64,000 nucleotides of DNA from Actinomycetota bacterium (GTDB lineage Bacteria; Actinomycetota; CADDZG01; WHSQ01): contig WHTI01000002.1 of the NCBI GenBank assembly GCA_009377815.1, positions 28,030 to 92,029 on the forward strand, read 5' to 3'. Both the position numbers and the translations under genes were made by a program. The notes beneath the pieces were generated by a model that was not told the DNA's origin, did no database searches, and worked only from the letters and a program-made list of their open reading frames with translations. Below are positions 51,619 through 60,134 of the stretch, in pieces. The first letter of the stretch is position 1. Each line of letters begins with the position of its first letter.

Positions 51619-52428
51619 ATGGGCAATCGCTCGATGGGCGAGCGACCGTCCTCCCCCGATGATCTGGTGGTCTCCATCGAGTCGCTGTCATTCCGGTACG
51701 ACGACGCGCTCGTCCTCGACAACATCAGCTTCGATGTCGAGAGAGGAGAGTTCGTCGCGATCATCGGCCCCAGCGGGTGCGGGAAGTCGACCCTGCTGGG
51801 GATCTTGGCCGGTTTCCTGCCCCTCGATAGCGAAACGGTGGCTATCGAGGGGCAGCGACCCAGCTCGCATTCTCTGAAGCGAGGCGTCGTTTTTCAAGAT
51901 TATGGACTCTTTCCGTGGCGCACCGCGGTGCGGAACATCGAGTTCGCGCTCGAGGGTACGAAGCGCGTCTGGACCGGTTCCCGAGCGGCGAAGGAGGAGC
52001 GGCGCGAGCGTGCGATGCAGTTGCTGAGCATGGTGGGCCTCGAGAACCATGCATCGACTTATCCCCATCAGCTCTCGGGAGGGATGAAGCAACGGGTGGC
52101 GATCGCTCGAGCACTGGCCTGCGACCCCGATCTGCTCTTGATGGACGAGCCGTTAGGGGCTCTGGACGCACTTACGCGTGAGTCCCTCATCGACCAGATC
52201 GGGAGCATCGTTCAAGCCAGCGACCAGACGGTCGTGTACGTGACTCACAACGTAGTGGAGGCCGTCACCCTTGCGGATCGTGTGGTGGTGTTTCGGGCCA
52301 ACCCTGGGCGGATCGAAGGCATCGTTGAAGTCCCCTTACCACGACCCAGGGACGCGCTTGCGGATGAAGTCGTGGAGTTGGAAAGAGAAATCAGGCGACT
52401 TCTCGGGGCAGGAGAGTCGTCCGCCTGA
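51619..52428 (+). CDS. ABC transporter ATP-binding protein, SsuB-like
   Basis: An ATPase of about 269 aa. Walker A is GPSGCGKST, the Q-loop is VVFQDYGLFPWRTAVRN, the signature is LSGGMKQR, Walker B is LLLMDEPLGALD, and the switch His is in YVTHNV. These are the pattern of the SsuB/TauB/NrtD group. The ATG at 51619 is chosen because AAGGAGG lies 7 bp upstream; ATGs at 51586 and 51601 are possible. It closes the importer and precedes SuyA by 48 bp. Confidence 0.87.
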   Translation: MGNRSMGERPSSPDDLVVSIESLSFRYDDALVLDNISFDVERGEFVAIIGPSGCGKSTLLGILAGFLPLDSETVAIEGQRPSSHSLKRGVVFQDYGLFPWRTAVRNIEFALEGTKRVWTGSRAAKEERRERAMQLLSMVGLENHASTYPHQLSGGMKQRVAIARALACDPDLLLMDEPLGALDALTRESLIDQIGSIVQASDQTVVYVTHNVVEAVTLADRVVVFRANPGRIEGIVEVPLPRPRDALADEVVELEREIRRLLGAGESSA

Positions 52429-52476
52429 GGTTCGGTTTGATCACAGATCTTGATCAGATCCTTAGGAAGGAGAAGG

Positions 52477-52758
52477 GTGGAGCATTCGTTCTTGATCCAT
52501 CATGCAGGTGATCTCGTCGGGGTGGCGGTGAAGGACATCCCCGCCGATCAGGAGGTGGTCGGCGTCGAGATGGATACTGGCGACGTGGTCAAAGTCGTAA
52601 CGAGGGCGCCGGTGTTGCTCGGCCACAAGGTCGCCCTGGCGGAGATCAACAAGGGTGACGACGTCATCAAGTACGGGAAACGGATCGGGCACGCCACCGA
52701 GCCCATCAAGGTAGGAGACCATGTCCACACCCACAACCTGAGGAGCGCTCGGTGGTAG
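52477..52758 (+). CDS. suyA: Sulfolactate sulfo-lyase small subunit (UxaA N-domain family)
   Basis: A protein of 93 aa, a single SAF domain: FLIHHAGDLVGVAVKDIPADQEVVG, then LGHKVALAEINKGDDVIKYGKRIGHA and VGDHVHTHNL. This matches the small subunit of SuyAB and the N-domain of altronate dehydratase. SuyAB splits sulfolactate into pyruvate and sulfite. HpsN in the neighbouring operon and the sulfonate importer just upstream favour SuyA over a sugar-acid dehydratase. The start is GTG 52477 after AGGAAGGAG. The stop overlaps SuyB by 7 bp. Confidence 0.78.
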   Translation: MEHSFLIHHAGDLVGVAVKDIPADQEVVGVEMDTGDVVKVVTRAPVLLGHKVALAEINKGDDVIKYGKRIGHATEPIKVGDHVHTHNLRSARW

Positions 52759-53906
52759 ACACGCTGACTGGATATCGCAGGGACAACGACAGGGTTGGTG
52801 TTCGCAACCACGTAGCGATCATCCCGGTCGACGACATCTCGAATGCCGCGGTGGAGAAGATCGCAGCGCTCATCCCAGGCACTCTTCCGCTGCCGCACGC
52901 TTACGGACGTCTTCAGTTCGGTGACGATCTGGAGCTGACCTTCCGCACGCTGATAGGGACCGGCGCGAACCCAAACGTGGGAGCCGCCATCGTCGTTGGG
53001 ATCGAACCGGTGTGGACTGAGCGGATCGCGGAGGAGATCGCCAAGACGGGCAAACCGGTCGAAGCGTTCGCGATCGAGCGTCACGGAGACCTTAGGACCG
53101 CGGAGGCGGCGGCCCGGTCGGCTCAGAAGATGCTGCAGGACGTGTCGGGGATGGCTCGTGTCCCCGTCGATCTGAACGAGATCTGGGTGAGTATCAAGTG
53201 CGGTGAATCCGATACGACAACGGGCCTGGCTTCGTGTCCTACGGTTTCGCGGGTTGTCGATAGGGTCGTCGAGGCGGGCGGAACCGTCTTCTTCGGAGAG
53301 ACGTCGGAGCTGACCGGTGGCGAGCAGTTGATCGAGCAGCGGTGCGAGACCGACGATGTCCGCGACCGATTCAAGAAGACTTACAACGACTACATCGCGA
53401 TGATCGAAGAACAGGACGCGGACCTCTTCGGATCGCAGCCGACAGAGGGCAATGTCCGCGGCGGCCTGACTACGATCGAAGAGAAGGCCCTGGGCAACAT
53501 CGCGAAGACGGGAACGGTTCCGGTGGTGGATGTGCTGGCACCGGCTGAGGCCCCCAAGAAGGCCGGCCTCAACTTCATGGACACCTCTTCGGCGGCCGCT
53601 GAGTGCGTAACGCTGATGGCCGCTGCTGGTGCGGTCATACACCTTTTTCCGACGGGCCAGGGGAACGTGATCGGGAACCCAATCGTTCCGGTTGTGAAAC
53701 TCAGCGGTAACCCGTTGACCGTTGAGACGATGAGGGAGCACATCGATCTCGATGTCTCTGGGTTGCTCAGTCGGCAGTTCGGCCTCGACGCCGCCGGAGA
53801 GCAGCTGCTCAATGTCGTCCGAGCGACCGCCAACGGCCGTCTAACCGCAGCGGAATCGCTGGGCCATCGAGAGTTCGTGATGACCAAGCTCTATCGGAGT
53901 GCCTGA
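52752..53906 (+). CDS. suyB: Sulfolactate sulfo-lyase large subunit (UxaA family)
   Basis: A protein of 384 aa of the UxaA/GarD C-domain family, which uses a metal to remove a leaving group beta to an acid. Family blocks: RVGVRNHVAIIPVDDISN, AIVVGIEPVWTERIAEEI, KCGESDTTTGLASCPT, NFMDTSSAAAEC and HLFPTGQGNVIGNPIVPVVKLSGN. It starts at GTG 52752 inside the end of SuyA with GAGGAG upstream, so the subunits are made in a fixed ratio. Altronate dehydratase is the main alternative, but that is usually a single fused chain of about 500 aa. Confidence 0.78.
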   Translation: MVDTLTGYRRDNDRVGVRNHVAIIPVDDISNAAVEKIAALIPGTLPLPHAYGRLQFGDDLELTFRTLIGTGANPNVGAAIVVGIEPVWTERIAEEIAKTGKPVEAFAIERHGDLRTAEAAARSAQKMLQDVSGMARVPVDLNEIWVSIKCGESDTTTGLASCPTVSRVVDRVVEAGGTVFFGETSELTGGEQLIEQRCETDDVRDRFKKTYNDYIAMIEEQDADLFGSQPTEGNVRGGLTTIEEKALGNIAKTGTVPVVDVLAPAEAPKKAGLNFMDTSSAAAECVTLMAAAGAVIHLFPTGQGNVIGNPIVPVVKLSGNPLTVETMREHIDLDVSGLLSRQFGLDAAGEQLLNVVRATANGRLTAAESLGHREFVMTKLYRSA

Positions 53907-53953
53907 TTGGGGTCTGAAACCCATCTAGAGCGGCGCGGTTCGGGGAGATCCGT

Positions 53954-54949
53954 GTGACGGACAAGGTGCGGCTGGCGTCGATCGGCCTCGGTTGGTGGGG
54001 GAACGAGCTGGCGAGCGCTGCCGGCCGCGCCGGCGTGGAGATCGTTTCGTGCTTCGCGAGATCCGCGGTAGCGCGCGATCGATTCGCTGAGACACACGGC
54101 TGTCGAACGGCCGAATCACTGGAGAGCCTCCTCGCGGACGCTGATGTCGAGGGCGTTCTGATCGCGACGCCCCATTCGACGCGCGTCTCCGTGATCGAGG
54201 CCGCCGCGGAGGCAGGCAAACACATCTTCGTAGAGAAACCGATGGCGCTCACCTACCGGGACGGAAGGGCCTCGGTGGACGTCGCCGATAGGGCAGGTGT
54301 GATCCTCCAAGTAGGGCACAACCGACGTCGGCAACCGGCGATCCGGAGGATCAAGTCGATGATCGACGGCGGCGAGATCGGGATCGTCCATCACGCCATG
54401 GCCGATCTCTCCTATGCCAAGGGGCAACGGCCCCGCCCCGGCTGGCGCGGGGATCCCGCCGAAAGTCCGGCCGGGGGCATGACGGGACTCGGAGTGCACA
54501 TGATCGACAGCCTCATCTATCTGTTCGGCGATATTCAGCGTCTCGCGGCCTTCAGTAAACAGATCCTGCAGGCAAGCCTCTTGGACGAGATCACGACCAT
54601 CATGCTCGAGTTCTCATCGGGCCCGCTCGGGACCATAGTGATATCCACCGTGACGCCCGAGAGAGCAATGGTTGCCGTCTTCGGGACCGAGAAGGCGGCC
54701 TGGAGCGAAGGCGACGGTACCCGTTTCCTCGTCCAGAGTGTGGCCGAGACCACTCCCACCGAGTTGCCGGTCGAGGTGGCAGACACGTTGCAAGAGGAAC
54801 TCACTGAGTTCGCACGGTGCATCCGAGACGGAACGCGTCCGGAAGTGGGAGGCGCCGAAGGACTGAAGGTGGTCCAGACCCTTGAAGCGGTCACGAGGAG
54901 TGTCCGCGACGCGCGGATCATCGAGCTAGACGAGATCGCGGCAGGTTGA
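53954..54949 (+). CDS. Gfo/Idh/MocA-family oxidoreductase
   Basis: A protein of 331 aa with the N-terminal Rossmann block LASIGLGWWGNELASAA, the family EKP motif in HIFVEKPMALT with the following GHNRRR, and a C-terminal alpha/beta domain with GMTGLGVHMIDSLIYLFGD. These enzymes oxidise sugars, polyols and their derivatives with NAD(P)+. It begins at a GTG 47 bp after SuyB and may oxidise a sulfonated sugar or polyol feeding the pathway. Confidence 0.83.
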   Translation: MTDKVRLASIGLGWWGNELASAAGRAGVEIVSCFARSAVARDRFAETHGCRTAESLESLLADADVEGVLIATPHSTRVSVIEAAAEAGKHIFVEKPMALTYRDGRASVDVADRAGVILQVGHNRRRQPAIRRIKSMIDGGEIGIVHHAMADLSYAKGQRPRPGWRGDPAESPAGGMTGLGVHMIDSLIYLFGDIQRLAAFSKQILQASLLDEITTIMLEFSSGPLGTIVISTVTPERAMVAVFGTEKAAWSEGDGTRFLVQSVAETTPTELPVEVADTLQEELTEFARCIRDGTRPEVGGAEGLKVVQTLEAVTRSVRDARIIELDEIAAG

Positions 54950-55110
54950 TTCGTCGCGGTTTCTTGGGCCAGAGAGTTGCACGTATGCGTGAATATGGAA
55001 TAGGCTTGCACGATGCGGGATGAGTCCGCTGAGCCACCATCTGTGGTTCTGAGACCTGAACCGAGCACGTTCGCACGACGCGAGCGTCCGATCGAAGGGG
55101 AGGATCCGCT

Positions 55111-55956
55111 GTGCCGATATTGCCGAACGTGAGATACGAAGACATGACTTGGCCCGATCTCAAGAAGGCGGCAGAGCAAGATGCAGTCATCGTTCAGCCG
55201 GTCGGGGCCATCGAGCAGCATGGTCCTCACCTCCCGGTTTCGACGGACACCATGCAGGTCAACAACGCGACTTTCCTCGCTTGTGCGGAGGCCGCCGAAC
55301 AGATCCCAGTTCTGCTTGCCCCGACGGTTCACTGGGGCTTCTCCACGATCCAGATGGACATCCCGAACGAGGACAAGGATCGCTATCCGGGCACACTGAC
55401 CCTCACTGCGCAGCTGCTGATGGACCTGTGCGTCCAGTTGAGCCAGTGTTTTGTACGCGCCGGGTTCAAGCGGATTCTCTTCGTCAACGGTCATGGCGGT
55501 AACTACCAGCCGCTCATGACGGTTGCCCGGACGATCAGGGATCTCACGGATGCGATGGTCGGAGTTGCTAACTACTATGGACTCGTTGAGGTTAAAGACA
55601 TGCTCGATGTCCCCCTTGAGGAAGCCTCGATCAAGCACGCCGGTGAGTGGGAGACATCCCTCGCACTCTTGTGGGACGCCGACAATGTGCGTATGGATCA
55701 GATCAAGAGTGAGCAGCGTGCGATCAACGCAATCAAGGTCAACTCCGAGTACGTCAGCAGGGATGAACTAGGTGGAAAGCAGTACTCCACAAAGGCATTC
55801 GTTGCCGAGAAGAACATCGACTTTTCGTTCGAAGGCGTCGTGGGGAACCCCGCTCAGGGCTCGGCGGAGAAGGGTCAGAAGTTCGCAGATCTCCATGTGG
55901 CCTCGATTGTCGAGTTCCTGCTCGAGTTCAAGAAATGGGAGTACGGAAAACTCTAG
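55111..55956 (+). CDS. Creatininase-family amidohydrolase
   Basis: A protein of 281 aa with the family metal site: VQPVGAIEQHGPHLPVSTDT (Glu35, His37, Asp46), FVNGHGGNYQPL, and a later HAGEWETS Glu. Members open cyclic amides such as creatinine or act in cofactor synthesis. It starts with GTG 161 bp after the Gfo/Idh gene, so it may have its own promoter. With the amidase three genes later it suggests a nitrogen-containing, amide or lactam substrate. Confidence 0.83.
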   Translation: MPILPNVRYEDMTWPDLKKAAEQDAVIVQPVGAIEQHGPHLPVSTDTMQVNNATFLACAEAAEQIPVLLAPTVHWGFSTIQMDIPNEDKDRYPGTLTLTAQLLMDLCVQLSQCFVRAGFKRILFVNGHGGNYQPLMTVARTIRDLTDAMVGVANYYGLVEVKDMLDVPLEEASIKHAGEWETSLALLWDADNVRMDQIKSEQRAINAIKVNSEYVSRDELGGKQYSTKAFVAEKNIDFSFEGVVGNPAQGSAEKGQKFADLHVASIVEFLLEFKKWEYGKL

Positions 55957-56052
55957 AGCTTCAAGTCTTTCCGGCATCTTGCTCCCACGAGGGGTTGCGT
56001 TTTCGGCGCCCGGATCTCAGTTACGGGCAACCAGTGAAGGCGGGAGAAACCG

Positions 56053-56808
56053 TTGTTACTAGAGAAGGCAGGTACGACTCGGCCGATCCTTGGCGGTTTC
56101 ATCAAGAGCAGTTCACCGTGGCTGGTTGAGGTCCTCGGAGTGCTGGGATTCGACCTGGTCATCATCGACACCGAACACGGGATGATCGGCCTGCGGGATT
56201 GCGAAGAACTAGTTCGAGCCGCGGATGCGACCCAGATCCTCTCTCTCATCAGGGTGGCAAGCGCGGACCCGATCAATATCCTGCGCCTCGCGGAGACCGG
56301 GCCGGATGGGATCGTCGTCCCGCGGGTACGGACGGCCGAGGACGTGAAGGAATCGTCCGATGCCGTTCGCTACCCGCCAGAGGGTGCGCGGGGACTGGGG
56401 AGATCCCGCGCTGCAAACTTCGGCGCCCAGGGTGCGCTCGGCGACTACGTCAAGGCGATAAACGCAAAAATGACGGTCACGGCGATAGTCGAGGACGCCG
56501 AAGGATTGGCGGCGGTGGACGAGATCGCAGCTGCACCGGGCCTGGACATGCTCTTTACGGGCAGCGTTGATATGTCGGTCTCCCTGGGGGTCCCGGGGCA
56601 GCTCGGTCACCCTAGCGTCCTCGACGCCAACAAGAAGATCGTCGAGGCCGGGAAGAAGGCCGGGAAGCTGGTTGGGGGCTTGGCGGCGACTTTCGAGGAG
56701 GTCACCTCTCTTTTGGACGAAGGCGACCTGGATGTGATCTGCGTGCCGACCGAAAGTATCGTGGTGGAGCACCTCAAACAGATTCGAGCCCTGGTTCCGT
56801 CGCGATAA
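56053..56808 (+). CDS. HpcH/HpaI-family aldolase
   Basis: A protein of 251 aa with IIDTEHGMIGL (metal and catalytic His region), GPDGIVVPRVRTAEDVKE, YPPEGARGLGRSRAANFG and a late MLFTGSVDMSVSLG. These metal-dependent class II aldolases make or cleave 2-keto-hydroxy acids, usually giving pyruvate and an aldehyde. In a sulfonate operon it could release a sulfonated C3 aldehyde. The start is TTG 56053 after GGGAGAAA. It overlaps the next gene by 1 bp. Confidence 0.83.
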   Translation: MLLEKAGTTRPILGGFIKSSSPWLVEVLGVLGFDLVIIDTEHGMIGLRDCEELVRAADATQILSLIRVASADPINILRLAETGPDGIVVPRVRTAEDVKESSDAVRYPPEGARGLGRSRAANFGAQGALGDYVKAINAKMTVTAIVEDAEGLAAVDEIAAAPGLDMLFTGSVDMSVSLGVPGQLGHPSVLDANKKIVEAGKKAGKLVGGLAATFEEVTSLLDEGDLDVICVPTESIVVEHLKQIRALVPSR

Positions 56809-57827
56809 TGCTCATGCACGCCACCGACGTCGATGGAGGACGGACCAGGTTTGGTCTCTACGTGAGGTCCCAGCATCCGCGTCATGAAGACAGATCGGCG
56901 TCCTGGGAAGAACTACTGCGAACCGTCGACCTCGCGGTGAACTACGGGTTCCAGTCCATCCTTGTAGGTGAGCATTACATAGCCCCTGGGGCTGATTGCT
57001 TCCCGCCTCTTCTTCTTCTCGCGCGTCTTTCCGCATCAACGGGGGAGATGACCCTCGGCACCAGCGTTGCCCTTTCGAACTTCCGTCATCCCATCGAACT
57101 GGCTTCGGCGGGTGCGTTCCTTGATCTCCTAACCAAGGGCAACTTCGTCCTGGGGGTCGGCACCGGTTTCCGTCGGGAAGAGTACGCAGCGTTCGGGGTG
57201 GATTTCGATACGCGCCTGCCGCGACTGGTCGAAGGGACGCGCCTGTTGAGGCGGTTGTGGTCCGAGGATGCAGTCTCTTCCACCGGAGGCCACTTCGTGG
57301 TGAAGGACGCGATCTGCAGCGTCAAGCCGTATCGCGCATCTGGTCCCCCGATATGGATGGGTGCCACATCTCCGAAAGGAGTACGAGTAGCGGCCGAGCT
57401 GTGTGACGCCTGGATCATCGATCCCCTTTCCGGCGATCTCGTCGTTGGCCAACTCCAAGCCATCTATCGGGAAGAACTCCGGAAGCTGGAGAAGCCACCA
57501 CCCCAGGAGATCCCCCGGGTGGTGGATGTCTTCGTGGCCCCCTCGCGGGAGCTGGCGCTGGAACGTTCGTTCGCCGTCCTCGCTCAGAAGAGGGGTGCGT
57601 CGATGAGGGCCCGAGGGGCAGAGGTGTCCGGAGAACGAGCGGTGGAGGGGGCCATCCTGGGATCTCCCCAAACTGTGATCGAGGGACTTCAACACCAGAT
57701 CGATTCGTTCGGAATCACGCACTTCAGCGTGCGGATGTCTGGGCCCGGCATCGATCCGAAGCATCTCAGAGAATCCGTGTTTCTCTTTGGGACTGAGGTG
57801 CTGCCTGGGTTCCGCGATCGATCGTGA
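56808..57827 (+). CDS. LLM-class flavin-dependent oxidoreductase
   Basis: A luciferase-like protein of 339 aa: TRFGLYVRSQHPRHEDR, NYGFQSILVGEHY, LGTSVALSNFRHPIELASAGAFLDLLTKG and FVLGVGTGFRREEY. It resembles flavin-dependent monooxygenases more than the F420 reductases of the left island. Some members of this class release sulfite from sulfonates (SsuD-type) or cleave C-N bonds. It overlaps the aldolase by 1 bp and the amidase by 4 bp, so the three are co-translated. Confidence 0.8.
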   Translation: MLMHATDVDGGRTRFGLYVRSQHPRHEDRSASWEELLRTVDLAVNYGFQSILVGEHYIAPGADCFPPLLLLARLSASTGEMTLGTSVALSNFRHPIELASAGAFLDLLTKGNFVLGVGTGFRREEYAAFGVDFDTRLPRLVEGTRLLRRLWSEDAVSSTGGHFVVKDAICSVKPYRASGPPIWMGATSPKGVRVAAELCDAWIIDPLSGDLVVGQLQAIYREELRKLEKPPPQEIPRVVDVFVAPSRELALERSFAVLAQKRGASMRARGAEVSGERAVEGAILGSPQTVIEGLQHQIDSFGITHFSVRMSGPGIDPKHLRESVFLFGTEVLPGFRDRS

Positions 57828-59197
57828 CCGAGATCTGGGAGATGAGCGCCGCCGAACTGCTACGCGGTTACTTGGACGGTGGGTTATCTCCGGTAGACGC
57901 GGTTGATGCCTGCTTCGGTCGGATCGAGTCCCTCAACGACCGGCTCGGTGCCTTCACTGTCGTGACCGCCGAACGTGCCCGCGCCGAGGCCCTCGAGCGA
58001 ACGACCGAACTGGCCGCAGGGGATCTTCGGGGCCCGCTCCACGGGATCCCGATTGCGGTTAAGGAGCTGTTCGACCTTGCCGGGGTGGAGACGACCTACG
58101 GGTCCGACGTCTTCTGTGGCCACATCCCCGAACGAGATGCCTTTGCGGTGGCTGCGCTCCGGAAGGCCGGCGCTATCGTGCTTGGCCTCACCCGGACTCA
58201 TGAGTTCGCCTGGGGTATCACTACCGTGCACGAGACCCGCGGGGCGGCGAGGAACCCGTATGCGACGGACCGCATAGCGGGGGGCTCCAGCGGCGGGTCG
58301 GCGGTAGCGGTCGCAACCGGGATGGCTCCGCTCGCGCTAGGAAGCGACACCGGCGGTTCGATCAGAATCCCCGCCGCATTGTGCGGCATCACCGGGATCA
58401 AGCCGAGCTTCGGTTCCATCGACACCTCCGGAGTCTGTCCGTTGGCACCGACACTTGATCACATCGGAACTCTGGCACGTACCGTCGAGGACGCTGCCGA
58501 GGCGCTCTCGCTGATATCTGACATACGGGTCCCTCAATGGCGGGACGATCTCTTAGACGTGACCGTGGTGTGCGCACCCGACCTCCACGTCGTCGGACCC
58601 CAGAGCGACCACCTCACGGTTTTCGGTGATGCGCTCGCTGTGATCGAGGATCTTGGGGCGACCCTCGAGGAGCGGGGTTATTCAGGAGCGGAAACGATCT
58701 ATTCGGTCTATTCGACCCTCCAGGGACATGAGGCTTACGAGGCCCACACCGATCTGCTCGGGACCTTTCCGAATCGAATTGCCGACTATTCGACCGCTGC
58801 CCGCGGGAACCTCGAAATCGCGAGTGAGATCAGCGACGCTGACTTCATCGAGGCAGTCGCCGAGCGCCTCCGGATTCGGGAACGATTCCATGCCCTGCTC
58901 CGGGACGCGGACGTGCTCGTGACCCTAGTGGCTGGGGGCCCACCGTCGACGGTCGCTCGCCCGGACACCGGGACGCTCGAGGGCGCCGACATTTCCTTCC
59001 GGAACCTCGTGCTGCCCTACACCGTGCCTCAGGATATGACCGGCTTCCCTGCAGTTGCGGTACGTGCCGGGACCGACGACCTCGGGATTCCGGTCGGCAT
59101 ACAGTTCACAGCCCTGCAGGGAAGAGATGATCTAGCCATGATTGCCGCCCGAGCTTTCCAGCGTGCGGTTCCCAGTGGGTGGCCGTCGATCCATTGA
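57824..59197 (+). CDS. Amidase-signature-family amidase
   Basis: A protein of 457 aa. The Ser-cisSer-Lys triad is visible: Lys80 in GIPIAVKELFD, Ser155 in AGGSSGGSA and Ser179 in GSDTGGSIRIP. It hydrolyses an amide to acid and ammonia. It is the last gene of the rightward unit (GTGA overlap with the LLM gene). Its presence with a creatininase-family enzyme suggests that the true substrate of the tail operon has an amide. Confidence 0.85.
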   Translation: MTEIWEMSAAELLRGYLDGGLSPVDAVDACFGRIESLNDRLGAFTVVTAERARAEALERTTELAAGDLRGPLHGIPIAVKELFDLAGVETTYGSDVFCGHIPERDAFAVAALRKAGAIVLGLTRTHEFAWGITTVHETRGAARNPYATDRIAGGSSGGSAVAVATGMAPLALGSDTGGSIRIPAALCGITGIKPSFGSIDTSGVCPLAPTLDHIGTLARTVEDAAEALSLISDIRVPQWRDDLLDVTVVCAPDLHVVGPQSDHLTVFGDALAVIEDLGATLEERGYSGAETIYSVYSTLQGHEAYEAHTDLLGTFPNRIADYSTAARGNLEIASEISDADFIEAVAERLRIRERFHALLRDADVLVTLVAGGPPSTVARPDTGTLEGADISFRNLVLPYTVPQDMTGFPAVAVRAGTDDLGIPVGIQFTALQGRDDLAMIAARAFQRAVPSGWPSIH

Positions 59198-59223
59198 ACG
59201 CTTTGCGTGCCAAGCGCAACCGG

Positions 59224-59742
59224 TTATGAGGGCTTCGGCTTCTTCTTGAAGGGCTTTGCGATCAAGCGGAAGGGTGCACCGATCATGTAAAGGCCGGAGC
59301 GCATCGCCGAGTTCCTCCAGATGTTCTTGGCCCGCTTCCACTGGCGCTTCTTGTCGACGCAGACCGCCGTCTGGGAGAACTCAGGTGTGGCCGCGAAGTG
59401 GTTCGCCAGGGCCTTGAGCGTGTGCTCCCAGAACTTGTCTTCCTTGCGGTGGCCGCCGAGGGCCATCGCGACCTCGAAGATCGGATCGCTGGCCCGAAGG
59501 AGGATCTGGACCTGGGCGACCGTCACCCCGTCTTGCTCGAGCGCACTGAAGGTGATCCACGAGGCGAACATGTGGCCCTCGGGAGTCATCAGCATGAAGG
59601 AGTCGTCGTCGGCGTAGAGAACGAAGACGCCCGTGGACAGCTTCATCCCGCCGGGCATCCCGAGGTTTAGTACCGCCACGTCACCTGGTGCGATCCCGGT
59701 GATACCACAGGCTCTGGCCCATGCTCGTAACCAACTCGGCAT
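59224..59742 (-). CDS. Hypothetical protein, 5' end probably altered
   Basis: A protein of up to 172 aa that I do not recognise. It has GDVAVLNLGMPGGMKLSTGVFVLYADD, DKFWEHTLKALANHFAATPEF and a lysine-rich tail (RLIAKPFKKKPKPS). The repeated hydrophobic strands and the lack of a signal suggest a cytoplasmic or peripheral membrane protein. Its first codons run into a truncated TPR gene on the other strand at about 59.71 kb, so the natural N-terminus may have been lost. Confidence 0.55.
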   Translation of the reverse strand: MPSWLRAWARACGITGIAPGDVAVLNLGMPGGMKLSTGVFVLYADDDSFMLMTPEGHMFASWITFSALEQDGVTVAQVQILLRASDPIFEVAMALGGHRKEDKFWEHTLKALANHFAATPEFSQTAVCVDKKRQWKRAKNIWRNSAMRSGLYMIGAPFRLIAKPFKKKPKPS

Positions 59743-60112
59743 TCTCGAGAACGCCCGCGGTCGCTACGACGAAGCGGCGGTTCACCTCGAGGAGAGCCTC
59801 CGCGTGGCCGCGGAGCTCGACGATGCCGCGGTGCGCTCGGCGGCACTCAACAACTTTGCCCAGACGGCGCGCCTGCGTGGAGAGATCGAGAGAGCCCTCG
59901 ATCTGACCCGGGAGGCTCTCGAGATCTGTATCCAGCAGGGTGACAGCCATCACGAAGCCGCGATCCGCAACAACCTCGCCGACCTGTTGCACAGCACGGG
60001 TGACTCCGACGGGGCGATGGAGCAGCTGAAGACCGCCACCGCGGTGCTCGCCCGGATCGGCGACGAGCCCGCCGGCATGCTTCCGGAGGTCTGGAAACTG
60101 GGCGAGTGGTAG
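59711..60112 (+). pseudogene. C-terminal fragment of a TPR-repeat regulator
   Basis: Residues from ALAHARNQLGILENARGRYDEA to the end are tandem TPR motifs finishing PAGMLPEVWKLGEW, the usual C-terminus of large AAA/adenylate-cyclase-like TPR regulators. Only about 134 residues remain, abruptly joined at 59711 to unrelated sequence, with no proper start. Likely the leftover of a deletion. Confidence 0.65.
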
Positions 60113-60134
60113 CCGGCCTTCTTGGTTCTCTCTT

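Noticed and set aside
52548-53741. 397-codon open frame on the minus strand
   Set aside because: Antisense to SuyA/SuyB, which form an overlapping pair with good ribosome sites and family motifs.
52477-53906. Altronate or galactarate dehydratase
   Set aside because: Same superfamily, but those are usually one long chain; the split subunits, sulfonate importer and HpsN favour SuyAB. Not fully excluded.
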